Assembly: GCF_946227985.1 (NCBI RefSeq)
Contig: NZ_CAMKGL010000003.1
Span: forward strand, 62,001-126,000
Direction of reading: 5' to 3'
DNA: 64,000 bases
Origin: Serratia quinivorans
Lineage (GTDB): Bacteria; Pseudomonadota; Gammaproteobacteria; Enterobacterales; Enterobacteriaceae
The notes beneath the pieces were generated by a model, which worked only from the letters and a program-made list of their open reading frames with translations, did no database searches and was not told where the DNA came from. Numbering within the stretch: position 1 is the first letter of the stretch; every line of letters begins with the position of its first letter. Shown one piece after another: positions 1 through 9,971 of this stretch. Both the position numbers and the translations under genes were made by a program.

Positions 1-89
1 TTTCTTACACCATAAATCATGACATACTCCAAGGGAGATGTTCGGTCAAAAAAATCAAAACCCTCTTAACTAAATAATGTTGAGATCTA

Positions 90-338
90 TTACTTTTCGT
101 TCTTTCGTTGCATTTTTGACAAGATCCAAATTCCTATACCTGCAGGTACCCCTGCCGCAAACCCAACTTTCAATGAGTATAAGAAGTCATCTCTAAAACT
201 AAATAAGAAAACCCCACGTTCATAGTAAACCAACAACGCAGAACCAAGACAAGCAAGGAGAGCAATGATTATCATAATAAAAATAGAGTAACCAATTAAA
301 ACAAAAATCAGCTTATAACCCATCTGTTTATCCCTCAC
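90..338 (-). CDS. cdiI: Small membrane protein, probable CDI immunity protein
   Basis: This 82-residue protein has a hydrophobic segment at about residues 8-33 and a second at about 55-74, with a charged linker and a basic tail, so it is probably an inner-membrane protein. It lies directly after the toxin end of cdiA. The start is a GTG whose GTGA overlaps the cdiA stop TGA by four bases, with AGGTGA about six bases upstream; an in-frame ATG at 323 is a weaker alternative. The gene is clearly more AT-rich than the body of cdiA, as is usual for exchangeable CDI modules. In CDI loci the gene directly after cdiA normally encodes the cognate immunity protein, and membrane-embedded immunity proteins usually protect against membrane-active toxins. 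The immunity role is inferred from position and topology; no enzymatic motif is visible. Confidence 0.7.
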   Translation of the reverse strand: MRDKQMGYKLIFVLIGYSIFIMIIIALLACLGSALLVYYERGVFLFSFRDDFLYSLKVGFAAGVPAGIGIWILSKMQRKNEK

Positions 339-3300
339 TTTTGATCACCTGGTGTTTTCAATTTATCAATTTTATCTAACTTACCTTGCGTTTTTCCACT
401 AACAACTTCGCTGGCCAAGGAACCACCAATGTTACCTAAATTCTCAGCAGTGTTATTCGAAACTACAGGTTTTAACTGATTACCAGCGGTAACCGCCTTA
501 CCCCCTACAATACCCACGGCCCCACCGACGCCAGCAGCTATCATTGCATTCTTCGGGTCTTCGCCTTTGATTTTACTGCCGACGTAAGCTCCGCTCACAC
601 CAATAATCTCAGTAGCAACAACACCTTTACCTTGAGTCAGGGCAGCAGACCCAGTGGCAATAAACAAATCGGTATAATTAAAGGGTTTATCGCCTTGTAG
701 CTGTACACCTGCGTTCGCCGAACCACCGATTAATCCCCCCACGGCCATTGAACTTCCACCAACGACAGTTCCTGAGCCCAATGATGCTGCAGTTATCATA
801 AACTTGCCCCAAGCCTTAACAAACTCGGTTGCAGGTTGTGGTGCCCCGGTTCCCAAACCACGCGCCAAATCAGACTGTGCCGCAGAAATTTGTTCCGGAG
901 TAGCGCCATGCTCTGTCATATACTCACCTAAAGTAAAGGCAGCCTGGCCAGAACTCATCATCCCAGGAGAAAAACCAAACTGGTCGTTATTTTCAGAGGT
1001 ATTCTTACCGGATTGCCCGCCAGTGACGGCTCCTGCCGTATCACCGCTTGCCAGGCCACCGGCCAAACCGCCCGCGAGCGTGGCCAATGCAGAAACCGTC
1101 TGGCGCTGCTCTTCGCTCATTTTACTGAAATCACTGGTACCGAACATCGCCTCGGCAATCGCTTTGGTACCCAATGCCGCCGTCGCAGCGCCCGCAGCAC
1201 CGGCAGCAGCCGACTGACCTTGTAGTTCTGCCAGTGCGCCAGCCACCACCGCATGCGCGATAATACGACTTTCCTCATTGGGAGCCAGACGGTGTATCTG
1301 TTCCGCCAGATAAGGCGCAGCCCCACCGGCAATTGCCGCCTGCAGATCGCCACCGGCCAACCCTTGCACCGCAGCGACCGCTGCCTGCATACCTTGCTGT
1401 ACCTTACCGCCCGTGCCATAACCCGACTCGCTGAACGCCTGGTTATAGGCCGTCTGGTAAATCTGCGCGTTGATATCGTCGTTGGTGATGACCTTGCCCG
1501 GTTTTTCTTTCGCCAGCTTGTCTGCCGCGGCCTTGCGATCGGCATCGGTAACGTTATTCATTTTCTCTTTGGCAGCCTTGGTCGCGGCGATCGCCCCCTC
1601 AGTCCGCGCTATGTCCATCGCCTGATTGCCGATCTCGCCGATCAACTGCGCCTGCTGCAGGCGTTTCTGCTCTTTCTCTTTGTCGAAGATCGGGCTCAGG
1701 GTTTGGTTGGCATGTTCCACGTCGCGGCTCAGGTCGTTGACGTTCTGCGTCTGTTTATCTTGATCGCGAATGATGATGGTGCCGTCACTCACCGCCGATT
1801 GGGTGGTTGAGCTGTCATGTCCGCTGTTGTTGGCCCCCACCAGCAGGCCGTTGGCCATGTTACCGGCGAACTGGCTGCCGATGCTGCCGCCGGAGCTGAT
1901 GCCCACGCTCTGGTGCTCTACCTCGAAATCAGCCTGATTATGGATGTCCTTAAAGCCCAGCGTGCCGGTGTCGAGTTTGTTTTTGTCCGCCGTGGCGGTG
2001 CTGCCGATTACCGCGCCGTTAAGCTGGGTATGTTCCCCCACCGTCAGGTCAAAGCCACCCTTACCGGCAAAGATACCGGTCTGCTCCTGCACGCTGTCGT
2101 AGTTGCTGTGCATCTTGTCTTTGCTCAGGCTGATGCTGCCGGAGCCGGTCATCGAACCGAAGGTGAAACTGCCGCCCGCGCTGGCGTTCTGCTGTTTGGA
2201 ATCGTAACGATCGCTGTCCTGCTGGCTTTCCAGCAGCAGGTTGCGGCCTACGTCGGCCTTGACCGATTCGCCGGTGACCTGCGCGCCGATCAGGTTGGTG
2301 TCACGCCCGCTGGTGATGTTGACCTGATTACCGGCGTTAACCGTGGTTTCGGTATGGCTGGTGCCATTGCCCTTCTCGTTGCCTTTGCCTTTGTTGACGC
2401 TGGCGGAGACGCTCAGCCCGATGCCGCCGGAGCCGACGCCGATACCCACGCCCAGCGTGCCGCCCTGGCTCTCGTTTTTACCGTCCAGATACTGGGTGTT
2501 GGTGGCAGACAGCAGATTCACGTCACGATTGGCATTCAGGGTGACGTCTTTGCCCGCCTGCAGTTGGCTGCCCTGCACGGTGATGTCGCCGTCTTGGCCT
2601 TTCACGCCGTTGCCGCTGGCAGTGATGCTCAGGTTGTTGCCCGCCGCCAGGCTGCTGCCCTGCGCGGTGCTCTGCCCGCTGTTCTGGGTCGAGGTGGAGG
2701 ACTGGGTACCGTAGGAAATACTGATCCCCACCATGTTGTTGTTGGCGGGATCGGCACCCTGCGCCTCGGCCAAACGCGCCGCCTGCACCGCCTGTACACC
2801 GCTCAGCGCCGCTTTGGTGCCCTGCAATGCCGCCAGGCGGCTGTCGTCGGTGGATTTCGCCTGCTGCGAGGTTTCCACCGCGGTGTTCAGCGCACTGCCG
2901 ACCGTACCGGAGAGTGCCAGCGTCAGGCCGGATTTCTTCTGTTCGACCTTGTGGGTCTGGCTGTTCTGGTCCTGCGCCTGCGTCACCGACACATTCTTGC
3001 CGCTCAACGCCATGTCTTTACCGGCCACCAACTCGGATCCGGTCACCGCCAGATTATTGCCGGCCCCCAGGGTGACATTGCCGTTTACGCTGCCGACGGT
3101 GCTGCCCTGATTGGTCAGCCCCTGCGCGGTATCCGTGGTTTTCAGGCTTTCGGTGCCGTAGCTGATGCCGATGCCGCCGCTGCTCATCAGGCCGGATTTT
3201 TTCTCCTGCTTGAGGTGCAATTCGCTGTTGCTTTCGGTCGCGCCGGTGATGCTCAGATCGTTACCTGCCAGCAGTTTCACGTCCTGAGTCCCCGCCACGC

Positions 3301-6300
3301 TGCTGCCCTGTACCCGTAAATCGTTGCCCGCCAACACATTAATGCTGTCACCGCTCAGGGTACTGCCCTGTACGGTCTGGCGCTCCAGGGTGTCGCGGGT
3401 GGTGGTGGTGGTTTTGGACATCAGGCCGTTACCGCCGGTCACCTTGTGCCGCTCGTCCAGATCGAGGGTGTTCTCGCCGCTGAGAATATTGATGTCATGG
3501 CCGGCATTCAGGTTCAGCGCATCACCGGCAGAAACCGTTGCCGCATGGGCTGTGATATCGTTCCCCGCGTTAAGGGTCACAGCCCCTTTGCCCACCACTT
3601 CGCTGCCCACCTGCTGGCTGTTGCCCTGTTTCAGGCTGTTGTCGCCGTCCCAGATCAGGTTGTCACGGCTGGCGGTGGTCACCGTATTCAGGGTGAGATC
3701 GCGCCCGGCACTCAGCAGGGTTTGGCCATTATCACCGCTGTTAACCACCTGCGCCGCATCCAGTTTGATGTCGCGACCGGCCTGCAGCATCAGCTTGCCG
3801 TCGGCCCCCTGCACGTACATGCCTGCCACGCTGTCGATGTTGGTGCGCTCGAAGCTGTTGGCCCCGTTAACGCTCTGCGCCGTACGGGTGGTGCTGATGG
3901 CGTTGATGTCTCGTCCGGCGCTGGCCAGCAGCGAGTTGTTTCCCTGGATCACTCCGCCGATATTGTTAATGTCGGTACGGGCAGTCAGGCCAACGTCGGC
4001 CCCCTGAATGTGGCCCGCCACGTTGGTGATGTTGGCCGCGCTCAGTTTCACCACTTCACGCCCGGCGATATGGCCACTGTTAAACAGGCCTTCCCCCAGA
4101 TTAAGGTTGACGTTGCGCCCGGCAATCAATGCGCCGGAACCGTCCAGATCGCCCGGTTGCATGCGGGCATACACCTGCGGCACCAGCACGTTTTGCTGGC
4201 TGCCGTCCGGCAGCGTGACCTTGGCATTCACCAGCCAGACAATATCTTTGGTCAACAGCCCCATCTGCTCTGGCGTCAGCGCCACACCGACCTTCAGGTT
4301 ATATTGCTGGCTGAAGGCCAGCCCCTGATCCATCAAGGCCTTGAACTGTTCTTCGTCGTTGTTGAAACCGTCCAGATAGCGCTGGCCGGTCAGGTTAATG
4401 ACCTGTTCGCGGATCAGCCGCTGCTCGTAGTAACCGTCACCCAAGCGCTTCAGTACGTTGTCCGGGTTATTGGTGGCCTTGGCAATCATGTAGTCCGAAC
4501 CCAACCAGGCTTTTTGGTTGGTGAAGCGCGGATCGGTCTCCACCAGATACTGGCCGCCCGGTGCCGGATTGGTTTTGAACAGGCTGTTGTCCGGCAGGCG
4601 AGTGTCCGGCCCGACAATGCGCACCACGCTGTCCGCCGCGTCGCCCTGCTGGTTATTGACCTTGTTGGCGACTTCGAACTGCTGGCCCGGCTGCAACGCG
4701 ACGGCCTGAATCACCGGTAGCGTGCCACTGCCGATGGTCTGCATCCCAGCGGAAATATCACTGCCGCTGACCACCGCATTGACCCCACCGGCAGCGCCGA
4801 TAGGGGTATTGGTGCCCTGCTGCGTCAGTGGGGCAATGGCGATCGGGTTACCTGCCACTTGCCCATGGTCAATCAGCTGGCTCGGCTTCAGCGCAATGGT
4901 CTGAATGGTGGTCGGCGGCGTATAGGCCGTGGCATTGTGCCCCTGCTTGTCTTTACCCTTCTTCTTGATGCGGTAGTAACTGGTCACTTCGCCGACGTCG
5001 GTGGTCAGGCGCTGGCCCGGCACAGCCACGTTATCCACGCTGCCGGCGTTAATCGCCAGCGTGCCACCCGCGATCACCTGGCTCTTGTCGTTCAGCAGAT
5101 GCCCGGCGTTGATCGCCATATCGCCACCCGCGATGATTTTGGCAGGGTCGCTTTCCTTGATCTGGGTTTCCTGCACCGTGCGGTTGTAGTCGTATTGCGT
5201 AAATCTGTCGTTGTTATGCCCAGTTTTCCCTGGGGTATTCAGGTTCAACAGCGAGTCTGATGAATTGCGGTCAACAAAGACGCCCGGTTCTCCGGCCATC
5301 CAGCGTACCGGGTCGCCCGATTGCTGATACTCGGTGATTTTTCCGTTGGAAACGGTGACCAGCTCGGTAGTAAAGCGGTCGTTGACGTTGTTGATCTGCC
5401 CGGCCGAAATAGCCATGTTGCCCGCAGATTCAATGGTCGAACTGTGGTTATTGATCGTACCGGCCTGGCCGGTGGCCAGGTGGTTGGCGTCAAGCTGGCC
5501 GCCAATCGCCATGTCCCCACCGCTGTAGATCAACCCATGATCGTAGTTATTCAGCGTTTGGGTGCCGATATCCACCCGTTCGCGCCCGGCCAGCGTGGCA
5601 GCAGTGCCGTTTTCCGCCAGGTTGTTAAAGGTGACGGTTTGCACGCCAACAGCATCGCCATAAATACGGCCGGTGCCGATGTTGGTCAGCGTATTGGCCT
5701 GGATCAACGTATGTTTGCCGTCAATCAGACCATAGTTGGTCAAGGTGCCGTTGACCGTCAGCCAATCCTGCCCGGCGTTTATCTCGCCGCTGGCGGCATT
5801 GAACAGATTATTGGCGCGCAGATCGAGCTTGGCACCCGCCAGCAGTTTACCGCTGTTGGTCACATCGCCCGGCGTGGTGAAGTTGAAATTGCCGTTGGCA
5901 ATCATCTCACCGCTGTTATTGATGCCCTGCGCGCTGACCAGGTTCATATCGCCCAGCGACAGCAATTGCCCGTCGCCGCCGACCGCTGCTGCGTTGATGT
6001 CCAGCAGCTTGCCGGCCTTGACGATACCGGCGGTGTTCAGCAGGTTAAGCGCCGCGCCCTGCAACTGCAGGTTTTCGCTGGCGGCCAGTTGGCCAGCGCT
6101 GTTATCCAACTGACCGCCGTTGGTGATAGTCAGTTGTTGGTTAGCCAGAATGCTGCCGCCACGGTTGCTCACCGAGCCGGTGTTCAACGCCAGGGTTTGG
6201 CCTTCCAGCCCTTTATTTTCCGCCTTGGTGTCGTCGTTAATGAACTGCAGGGCATTGAGCGTCACGGTGGCGCCGCTGCGGATCAGCCCCAGGGCGTTAT

Positions 6301-9300
6301 CGATAAGCCCCTGCGCGCTGTCCAGCAACAGGTTGCCGACCGCCTGAATTTGTCCGTTGCGGTTATCCAGGCCGGCGCTGGCGAGTTGGACCGCCTGTTC
6401 GCCAATAATTCGCCCGCCGTGACTATTGTCCAATTTCAGCGCTGCCAGGGCAAAGTCGCCTTTGGCCCCCAGCGTGCCGCCCTGATTATTGACGTCGCCG
6501 CTGCTGAGCTGCAGTTTGCCCAGGCTGTGCAAGGTGCCGTTCTGGTTATCCAGCCGCTGGCCGTGGGTATCGACGCGCATATCCGCGCCCGACTGCACCA
6601 ATCCACCCTGGTTATTCAGGCCGCCCGCGCCGGTGGTATTCAGCACCAATGCCTGCTGTGCCACCAGTTTGCCACCGCCGTTCAGCAGCGCTTCAGCATC
6701 AAGCTGCAAGCCTTTACCGGCAATCACCACGCCCTGACCGTTATCGAACACGCCAGTGGTAAGGTTCATCGCCCCCTGACTGGTGATGCCGCCTTTGTCG
6801 CCGCTGTTAGCGTTAGTCAGCCGAGCAACTGTCAGCTCTAATCCCTCGCCGCTCTGGATCAGGCCACCGTCGTCGTTATTGAGGCTGTTGCCGTGCAGCT
6901 CCAGCGCCGTCTGTGCCGCCAACTGGCCGCCCCGGTTCTCCAGCAGGCCGAAGTTAATCTTCGCCGCATCGGCGCTGACCACCGTGCCCTGATTGTTCAC
7001 CAGATGGTCGCTATCCAACTGCAGTTTTTTGCCTGCGCCAATCACCCCCAGATTACTGTTATCCAGCAATTCTTCAGCATTCAGCGCCATATCCTGGCCG
7101 GATTTAATCGCCCCGCCCTGGTTATTGATCACCCTGGCGGTGGCCGACAGTTGCTTCTCCGAAGCCAGCGTACCGAGGCGGTTATCCAGTTGCTCGCCTT
7201 GCAGTTGCAGGTCACCTGAACTGGCGATAAAGCCGGCCTGGTTATTCACGTTACCGCTGGTGATAGCCAGTTTGCCCAGACTGCTGATCCCGCCATGCTT
7301 GCCGCTGTCGAGGTTGCTCAACGCCTGGCCATGAGTATCGATACGCGCATCAGAACCCGCCTGCAGCAAGCCACCGTCATTGGTCAGCGCCAGGCTGTCG
7401 ATGTTCAGTTTCTGTTTACCGACCAAGGTACCTTGGCTGTTATCGAGCGTTCCGGTGAACAGATCGGTCGCTCCGGCGCCCACCAGCATGCCCTGGGTGT
7501 TGTCCAGCGCGCCACTGTGAATAGCCAACGTACCCTGGCTGAGGATGCCGCCGGTTTCACCGCTCAGGCGGTTGCTCAATGCCGCGCCCTGGGTGTCAAG
7601 ATTCATGTTGCCGGCAGATTGCAACAGACCGCCGTCATTGTTCAGCGCGCCGCTGCTCAGACCCAGATCGCCGGTGGCGGCGATAACGCCCTGTTGGTTG
7701 TTCAGCGCTCCTTTGCCCAGCGCCAGCGAAAGCGCACCACCAACGACCTGCCCGGCCTGATTCTCCAACCCATTGCCGGTCAGTTGCAGAGCCTGCCTGG
7801 CCTCGATACGGCCACCCCGGTTATCCAGCGCCTGCCGCGCTGTGACCTCAGCCTTGCCCGTCGCGGCAGACACCAGCCCTTTGCGGTTATCCAGCTTATC
7901 CGCCTGCAGTTGGGTATTGCCGCTGGCCGCCAGTTGCCCCTCTCGGTTATCGATAGCGCTACTGACCTGAGCCTTCAGGCTGCCGTCCTGTGCGGCAATC
8001 ACTTTGCCGCTCTGGTTGTTCAACTGCGCGGCGTTTAACGACACGTTACCGTTGGCCGCCAGTTGGCCGCCCTGGTTATCAATCCCCCCGCGGGCATTGA
8101 GGCGCATCTCACCCTTGCCGCTCTGCACAAGTTGGCCGTTGCGGTTTGACAGGCTGCCGGCATCCAACGCGATCTGCTGCGCCGAAGTGGTGCCGCCGTC
8201 CAGCACATAATCGCCGCCCTGCATGCTCAGTTGGCCGTTGGACAGCAGTTTGCCGCCATCGCCCTGCAGGCGTCCGGTATTCACCGTCAACGCGCCTTTA
8301 CCGGCATGGACGATTTGTCCGCCCTGGTTGTCGACTGATCCGGCGTTCAGCGTCAGGCCATTGCCGTTGCTGGCGATACGGCCGCCGGCGTTGTCCAATT
8401 TACCCTGCGGGGTAAGCCGGAGGTCGTCTTCACCTAGTTGGGCGATCTCACCCTTGCGGTTGGATAAGTCATGCGCACTAAGCGCCAATTTATTCGCCGC
8501 CAGCTTGCCGCCGTCATTGTTGAACAGCTTGCCGCTGCTGGCAGTCAGCTGTTGCGCCGCTTCAACCTGCGCATTGGCCGTGGTCAAATCACCCTGACCG
8601 GCATCTAGCGTGACGTTAGTCCCGGCAGTGCGACTGCCGCTGATGTCCACGCCCTGCCCATTGGCACGCAGGTTGCCCGCCGCCAAATTTTGGCCCTGCG
8701 CGGTCAGTTTGCCGCGGGTGGTTAACGCCAGTTCGCCGCTGCCGCCCAACTTGCCATCCTGCTGCACACCGGCTGCCAGCGTACTGCCTTTACTGCTGTT
8801 CAGGCTGGCTGCCTGGATGCGCACATTATTGCGGGCCGCGATAGAGCCGCTGTTTTGGACCTCGCCGCCACTGCTGACGTCGGCATGCCCCGCAGCGAAC
8901 AGTGAACCACTGTTGCTGACGCCGCCTTTCGAGGCCAGTTGCATATCGCTGCCGCTGCTGATTTTGCCACTGTTTTCAATGCGGCCATCGGCGGTCACCA
9001 CCACGCTACCGGCCTGCGCACCGATATTACCAGCGTTGCGCACCCCGACGCCGGTTTCGGTACCGATCATGCGGATCTTACCGGCGTACATGCCGCCCAG
9101 CTTCGCCACGTCTACCGCCAGTTGCGGGCGAGTGGCAGGATCGTCACCTTGTTTGTCGATCTGTTGGTGCGCCGCATCCACCTTGTTACGACCGGTGGTG
9201 ACTTTAAGATCGTTAGCCCAAAGCCCGGCATTGATCTTTGTCGATCGCGCGATAATCTCGGTGTAATCCTGACGCGAACTGTCCATACCGGCGCCTTCAA

Positions 9301-9961
9301 CCACCACTTCGCCGCGCTCAACGTTAAAGCCGGTCAGGTTGCCGTTGTTCATTTGCGCCTGACCGGTGGTCAGGGTCGCTCTGTTGGCATTAATAAAGCC
9401 GCAGCCATTACAGGTAATGCCGGACGGGTTGGCGATCACCACCTGCGCACGCTGGCCAGCCACTTCGATATAACCGTTCAGGCGACTAGGATCACGGGAG
9501 TTGACCTCATTGAGGATCACCTTGGCTTCGCCTTTCGCCAACCATGGGTTGCCATCGACCCAGCCGCCCTGTTGGGTTTGGGTCATTTTATGGGAGTTGT
9601 TGAGGATCGCGCCCTGCTTGTCGACGTCAAACTGGCTATAAGTATTGCGAGAAACCCCGCCGGCGCTTGGCGTTTGGATATTGACCTGTGGCGTACCGTT
9701 AGCGCTGTTGACGATGGTCGGCTGCTGGCCGCCCGGCGCATTACCGTCGGCAATAATCGCGGCCTGCACCGGCTGGATAGCCCCCAGCGCTATCAGCAGG
9801 CTAAAGCTAACGGCACTGATTTTGCCGATACACTGACTCAACGTGTGGCCCAGACCAGGTGAACGAGCTGACCCGGCACGACCGGAGCGGGCGATATCCG
9901 CCACCACCATCAGCATGCCACGCGCTTTGTTGAAAACGATACGATACAGGTTCTTGTTCAT
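335..9961 (-). CDS. cdiA: CdiA-type filamentous haemagglutinin with C-terminal toxin
   Basis: The 3208-residue product is a two-partner-secretion effector of contact-dependent inhibition. An extended signal peptide (residues 1-68, starting MNKNLYRIVFNKARGM and ending PVQAA) leads into a TPS/haemagglutination domain (about 69-330) with the NPSGI motif and a nearby Cys-x-x-Cys. FHA-1 beta-helix repeats occupy about 330-1520. A non-repetitive, Tyr/Pro-containing stretch (about 1527-1940) lies where receptor-binding and YP domains sit in known CdiA proteins. FHA-2 repeats (about 1945-2690) and a helical pretoxin region (about 2720-2992) follow. The pretoxin ends in SENN, a degenerate form of the VENN motif, and the last 216 residues are the likely toxin. 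The ATG at 9961 has AAGGA eight bases upstream and lies ten bases after cdiC. The family call is firm; toxin activity is unknown. Confidence 0.92.
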   Translation of the reverse strand: MNKNLYRIVFNKARGMLMVVADIARSGRAGSARSPGLGHTLSQCIGKISAVSFSLLIALGAIQPVQAAIIADGNAPGGQQPTIVNSANGTPQVNIQTPSAGGVSRNTYSQFDVDKQGAILNNSHKMTQTQQGGWVDGNPWLAKGEAKVILNEVNSRDPSRLNGYIEVAGQRAQVVIANPSGITCNGCGFINANRATLTTGQAQMNNGNLTGFNVERGEVVVEGAGMDSSRQDYTEIIARSTKINAGLWANDLKVTTGRNKVDAAHQQIDKQGDDPATRPQLAVDVAKLGGMYAGKIRMIGTETGVGVRNAGNIGAQAGSVVVTADGRIENSGKISSGSDMQLASKGGVSNSGSLFAAGHADVSSGGEVQNSGSIAARNNVRIQAASLNSSKGSTLAAGVQQDGKLGGSGELALTTRGKLTAQGQNLAAGNLRANGQGVDISGSRTAGTNVTLDAGQGDLTTANAQVEAAQQLTASSGKLFNNDGGKLAANKLALSAHDLSNRKGEIAQLGEDDLRLTPQGKLDNAGGRIASNGNGLTLNAGSVDNQGGQIVHAGKGALTVNTGRLQGDGGKLLSNGQLSMQGGDYVLDGGTTSAQQIALDAGSLSNRNGQLVQSGKGEMRLNARGGIDNQGGQLAANGNVSLNAAQLNNQSGKVIAAQDGSLKAQVSSAIDNREGQLAASGNTQLQADKLDNRKGLVSAATGKAEVTARQALDNRGGRIEARQALQLTGNGLENQAGQVVGGALSLALGKGALNNQQGVIAATGDLGLSSGALNNDGGLLQSAGNMNLDTQGAALSNRLSGETGGILSQGTLAIHSGALDNTQGMLVGAGATDLFTGTLDNSQGTLVGKQKLNIDSLALTNDGGLLQAGSDARIDTHGQALSNLDSGKHGGISSLGKLAITSGNVNNQAGFIASSGDLQLQGEQLDNRLGTLASEKQLSATARVINNQGGAIKSGQDMALNAEELLDNSNLGVIGAGKKLQLDSDHLVNNQGTVVSADAAKINFGLLENRGGQLAAQTALELHGNSLNNDDGGLIQSGEGLELTVARLTNANSGDKGGITSQGAMNLTTGVFDNGQGVVIAGKGLQLDAEALLNGGGKLVAQQALVLNTTGAGGLNNQGGLVQSGADMRVDTHGQRLDNQNGTLHSLGKLQLSSGDVNNQGGTLGAKGDFALAALKLDNSHGGRIIGEQAVQLASAGLDNRNGQIQAVGNLLLDSAQGLIDNALGLIRSGATVTLNALQFINDDTKAENKGLEGQTLALNTGSVSNRGGSILANQQLTITNGGQLDNSAGQLAASENLQLQGAALNLLNTAGIVKAGKLLDINAAAVGGDGQLLSLGDMNLVSAQGINNSGEMIANGNFNFTTPGDVTNSGKLLAGAKLDLRANNLFNAASGEINAGQDWLTVNGTLTNYGLIDGKHTLIQANTLTNIGTGRIYGDAVGVQTVTFNNLAENGTAATLAGRERVDIGTQTLNNYDHGLIYSGGDMAIGGQLDANHLATGQAGTINNHSSTIESAGNMAISAGQINNVNDRFTTELVTVSNGKITEYQQSGDPVRWMAGEPGVFVDRNSSDSLLNLNTPGKTGHNNDRFTQYDYNRTVQETQIKESDPAKIIAGGDMAINAGHLLNDKSQVIAGGTLAINAGSVDNVAVPGQRLTTDVGEVTSYYRIKKKGKDKQGHNATAYTPPTTIQTIALKPSQLIDHGQVAGNPIAIAPLTQQGTNTPIGAAGGVNAVVSGSDISAGMQTIGSGTLPVIQAVALQPGQQFEVANKVNNQQGDAADSVVRIVGPDTRLPDNSLFKTNPAPGGQYLVETDPRFTNQKAWLGSDYMIAKATNNPDNVLKRLGDGYYEQRLIREQVINLTGQRYLDGFNNDEEQFKALMDQGLAFSQQYNLKVGVALTPEQMGLLTKDIVWLVNAKVTLPDGSQQNVLVPQVYARMQPGDLDGSGALIAGRNVNLNLGEGLFNSGHIAGREVVKLSAANITNVAGHIQGADVGLTARTDINNIGGVIQGNNSLLASAGRDINAISTTRTAQSVNGANSFERTNIDSVAGMYVQGADGKLMLQAGRDIKLDAAQVVNSGDNGQTLLSAGRDLTLNTVTTASRDNLIWDGDNSLKQGNSQQVGSEVVGKGAVTLNAGNDITAHAATVSAGDALNLNAGHDINILSGENTLDLDERHKVTGGNGLMSKTTTTTRDTLERQTVQGSTLSGDSINVLAGNDLRVQGSSVAGTQDVKLLAGNDLSITGATESNSELHLKQEKKSGLMSSGGIGISYGTESLKTTDTAQGLTNQGSTVGSVNGNVTLGAGNNLAVTGSELVAGKDMALSGKNVSVTQAQDQNSQTHKVEQKKSGLTLALSGTVGSALNTAVETSQQAKSTDDSRLAALQGTKAALSGVQAVQAARLAEAQGADPANNNMVGISISYGTQSSTSTQNSGQSTAQGSSLAAGNNLSITASGNGVKGQDGDITVQGSQLQAGKDVTLNANRDVNLLSATNTQYLDGKNESQGGTLGVGIGVGSGGIGLSVSASVNKGKGNEKGNGTSHTETTVNAGNQVNITSGRDTNLIGAQVTGESVKADVGRNLLLESQQDSDRYDSKQQNASAGGSFTFGSMTGSGSISLSKDKMHSNYDSVQEQTGIFAGKGGFDLTVGEHTQLNGAVIGSTATADKNKLDTGTLGFKDIHNQADFEVEHQSVGISSGGSIGSQFAGNMANGLLVGANNSGHDSSTTQSAVSDGTIIIRDQDKQTQNVNDLSRDVEHANQTLSPIFDKEKEQKRLQQAQLIGEIGNQAMDIARTEGAIAATKAAKEKMNNVTDADRKAAADKLAKEKPGKVITNDDINAQIYQTAYNQAFSESGYGTGGKVQQGMQAAVAAVQGLAGGDLQAAIAGGAAPYLAEQIHRLAPNEESRIIAHAVVAGALAELQGQSAAAGAAGAATAALGTKAIAEAMFGTSDFSKMSEEQRQTVSALATLAGGLAGGLASGDTAGAVTGGQSGKNTSENNDQFGFSPGMMSSGQAAFTLGEYMTEHGATPEQISAAQSDLARGLGTGAPQPATEFVKAWGKFMITAASLGSGTVVGGSSMAVGGLIGGSANAGVQLQGDKPFNYTDLFIATGSAALTQGKGVVATEIIGVSGAYVGSKIKGEDPKNAMIAAGVGGAVGIVGGKAVTAGNQLKPVVSNNTAENLGNIGGSLASEVVSGKTQGKLDKIDKLKTPGDQK
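1892..4129 (-). repeat. FHA-2 repeat region of cdiA
   Basis: Roughly residues 1945-2690 of CdiA are imperfect repeats with a recurring pattern of the type AGxDLxLxAGxDI and GSxLxAGxNLxITA. This is a second filamentous-haemagglutinin beta-helix block, separate from the N-terminal one. In characterised CdiA proteins the FHA-2 block helps deliver the toxin across the target outer membrane; that role is assigned here by homology. Boundaries are approximate. Confidence 0.7.
5400..8974 (-). repeat. FHA-1 repeat region of cdiA
   Basis: About residues 330-1520 consist of many copies of a roughly 20-residue unit, typically LDNxxGxLxAxGxLxLxxxxLxN, visible in the DNA as recurring gttattcag/ccgccctg blocks. 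These form the extracellular beta-helical filament. The repeats are degenerate, protein-coding and in frame throughout, so this is not a CRISPR or satellite array. Boundaries are approximate. Confidence 0.75.
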
Positions 9962-9971
9962 GGCAATGTCC

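Noticed and set aside
1-89. Further immunity or orphan toxin genes after cdiI
   Set aside because: Only 89 bases are visible and no coding frame with a start can be supported.
5400-8974. Regularly spaced repeats that could suggest a CRISPR or satellite array
   Set aside because: The units are degenerate, continuous, in frame and encode a beta-helix motif; there are no identical repeats separated by unique spacers.
804-9862. Many long frames on the plus strand opposite cdiA, for example 1817-3319 and 5321-6841
   Set aside because: They mirror the high-GC repetitive codons of cdiA, lack ribosome-binding sites and resemble no family.
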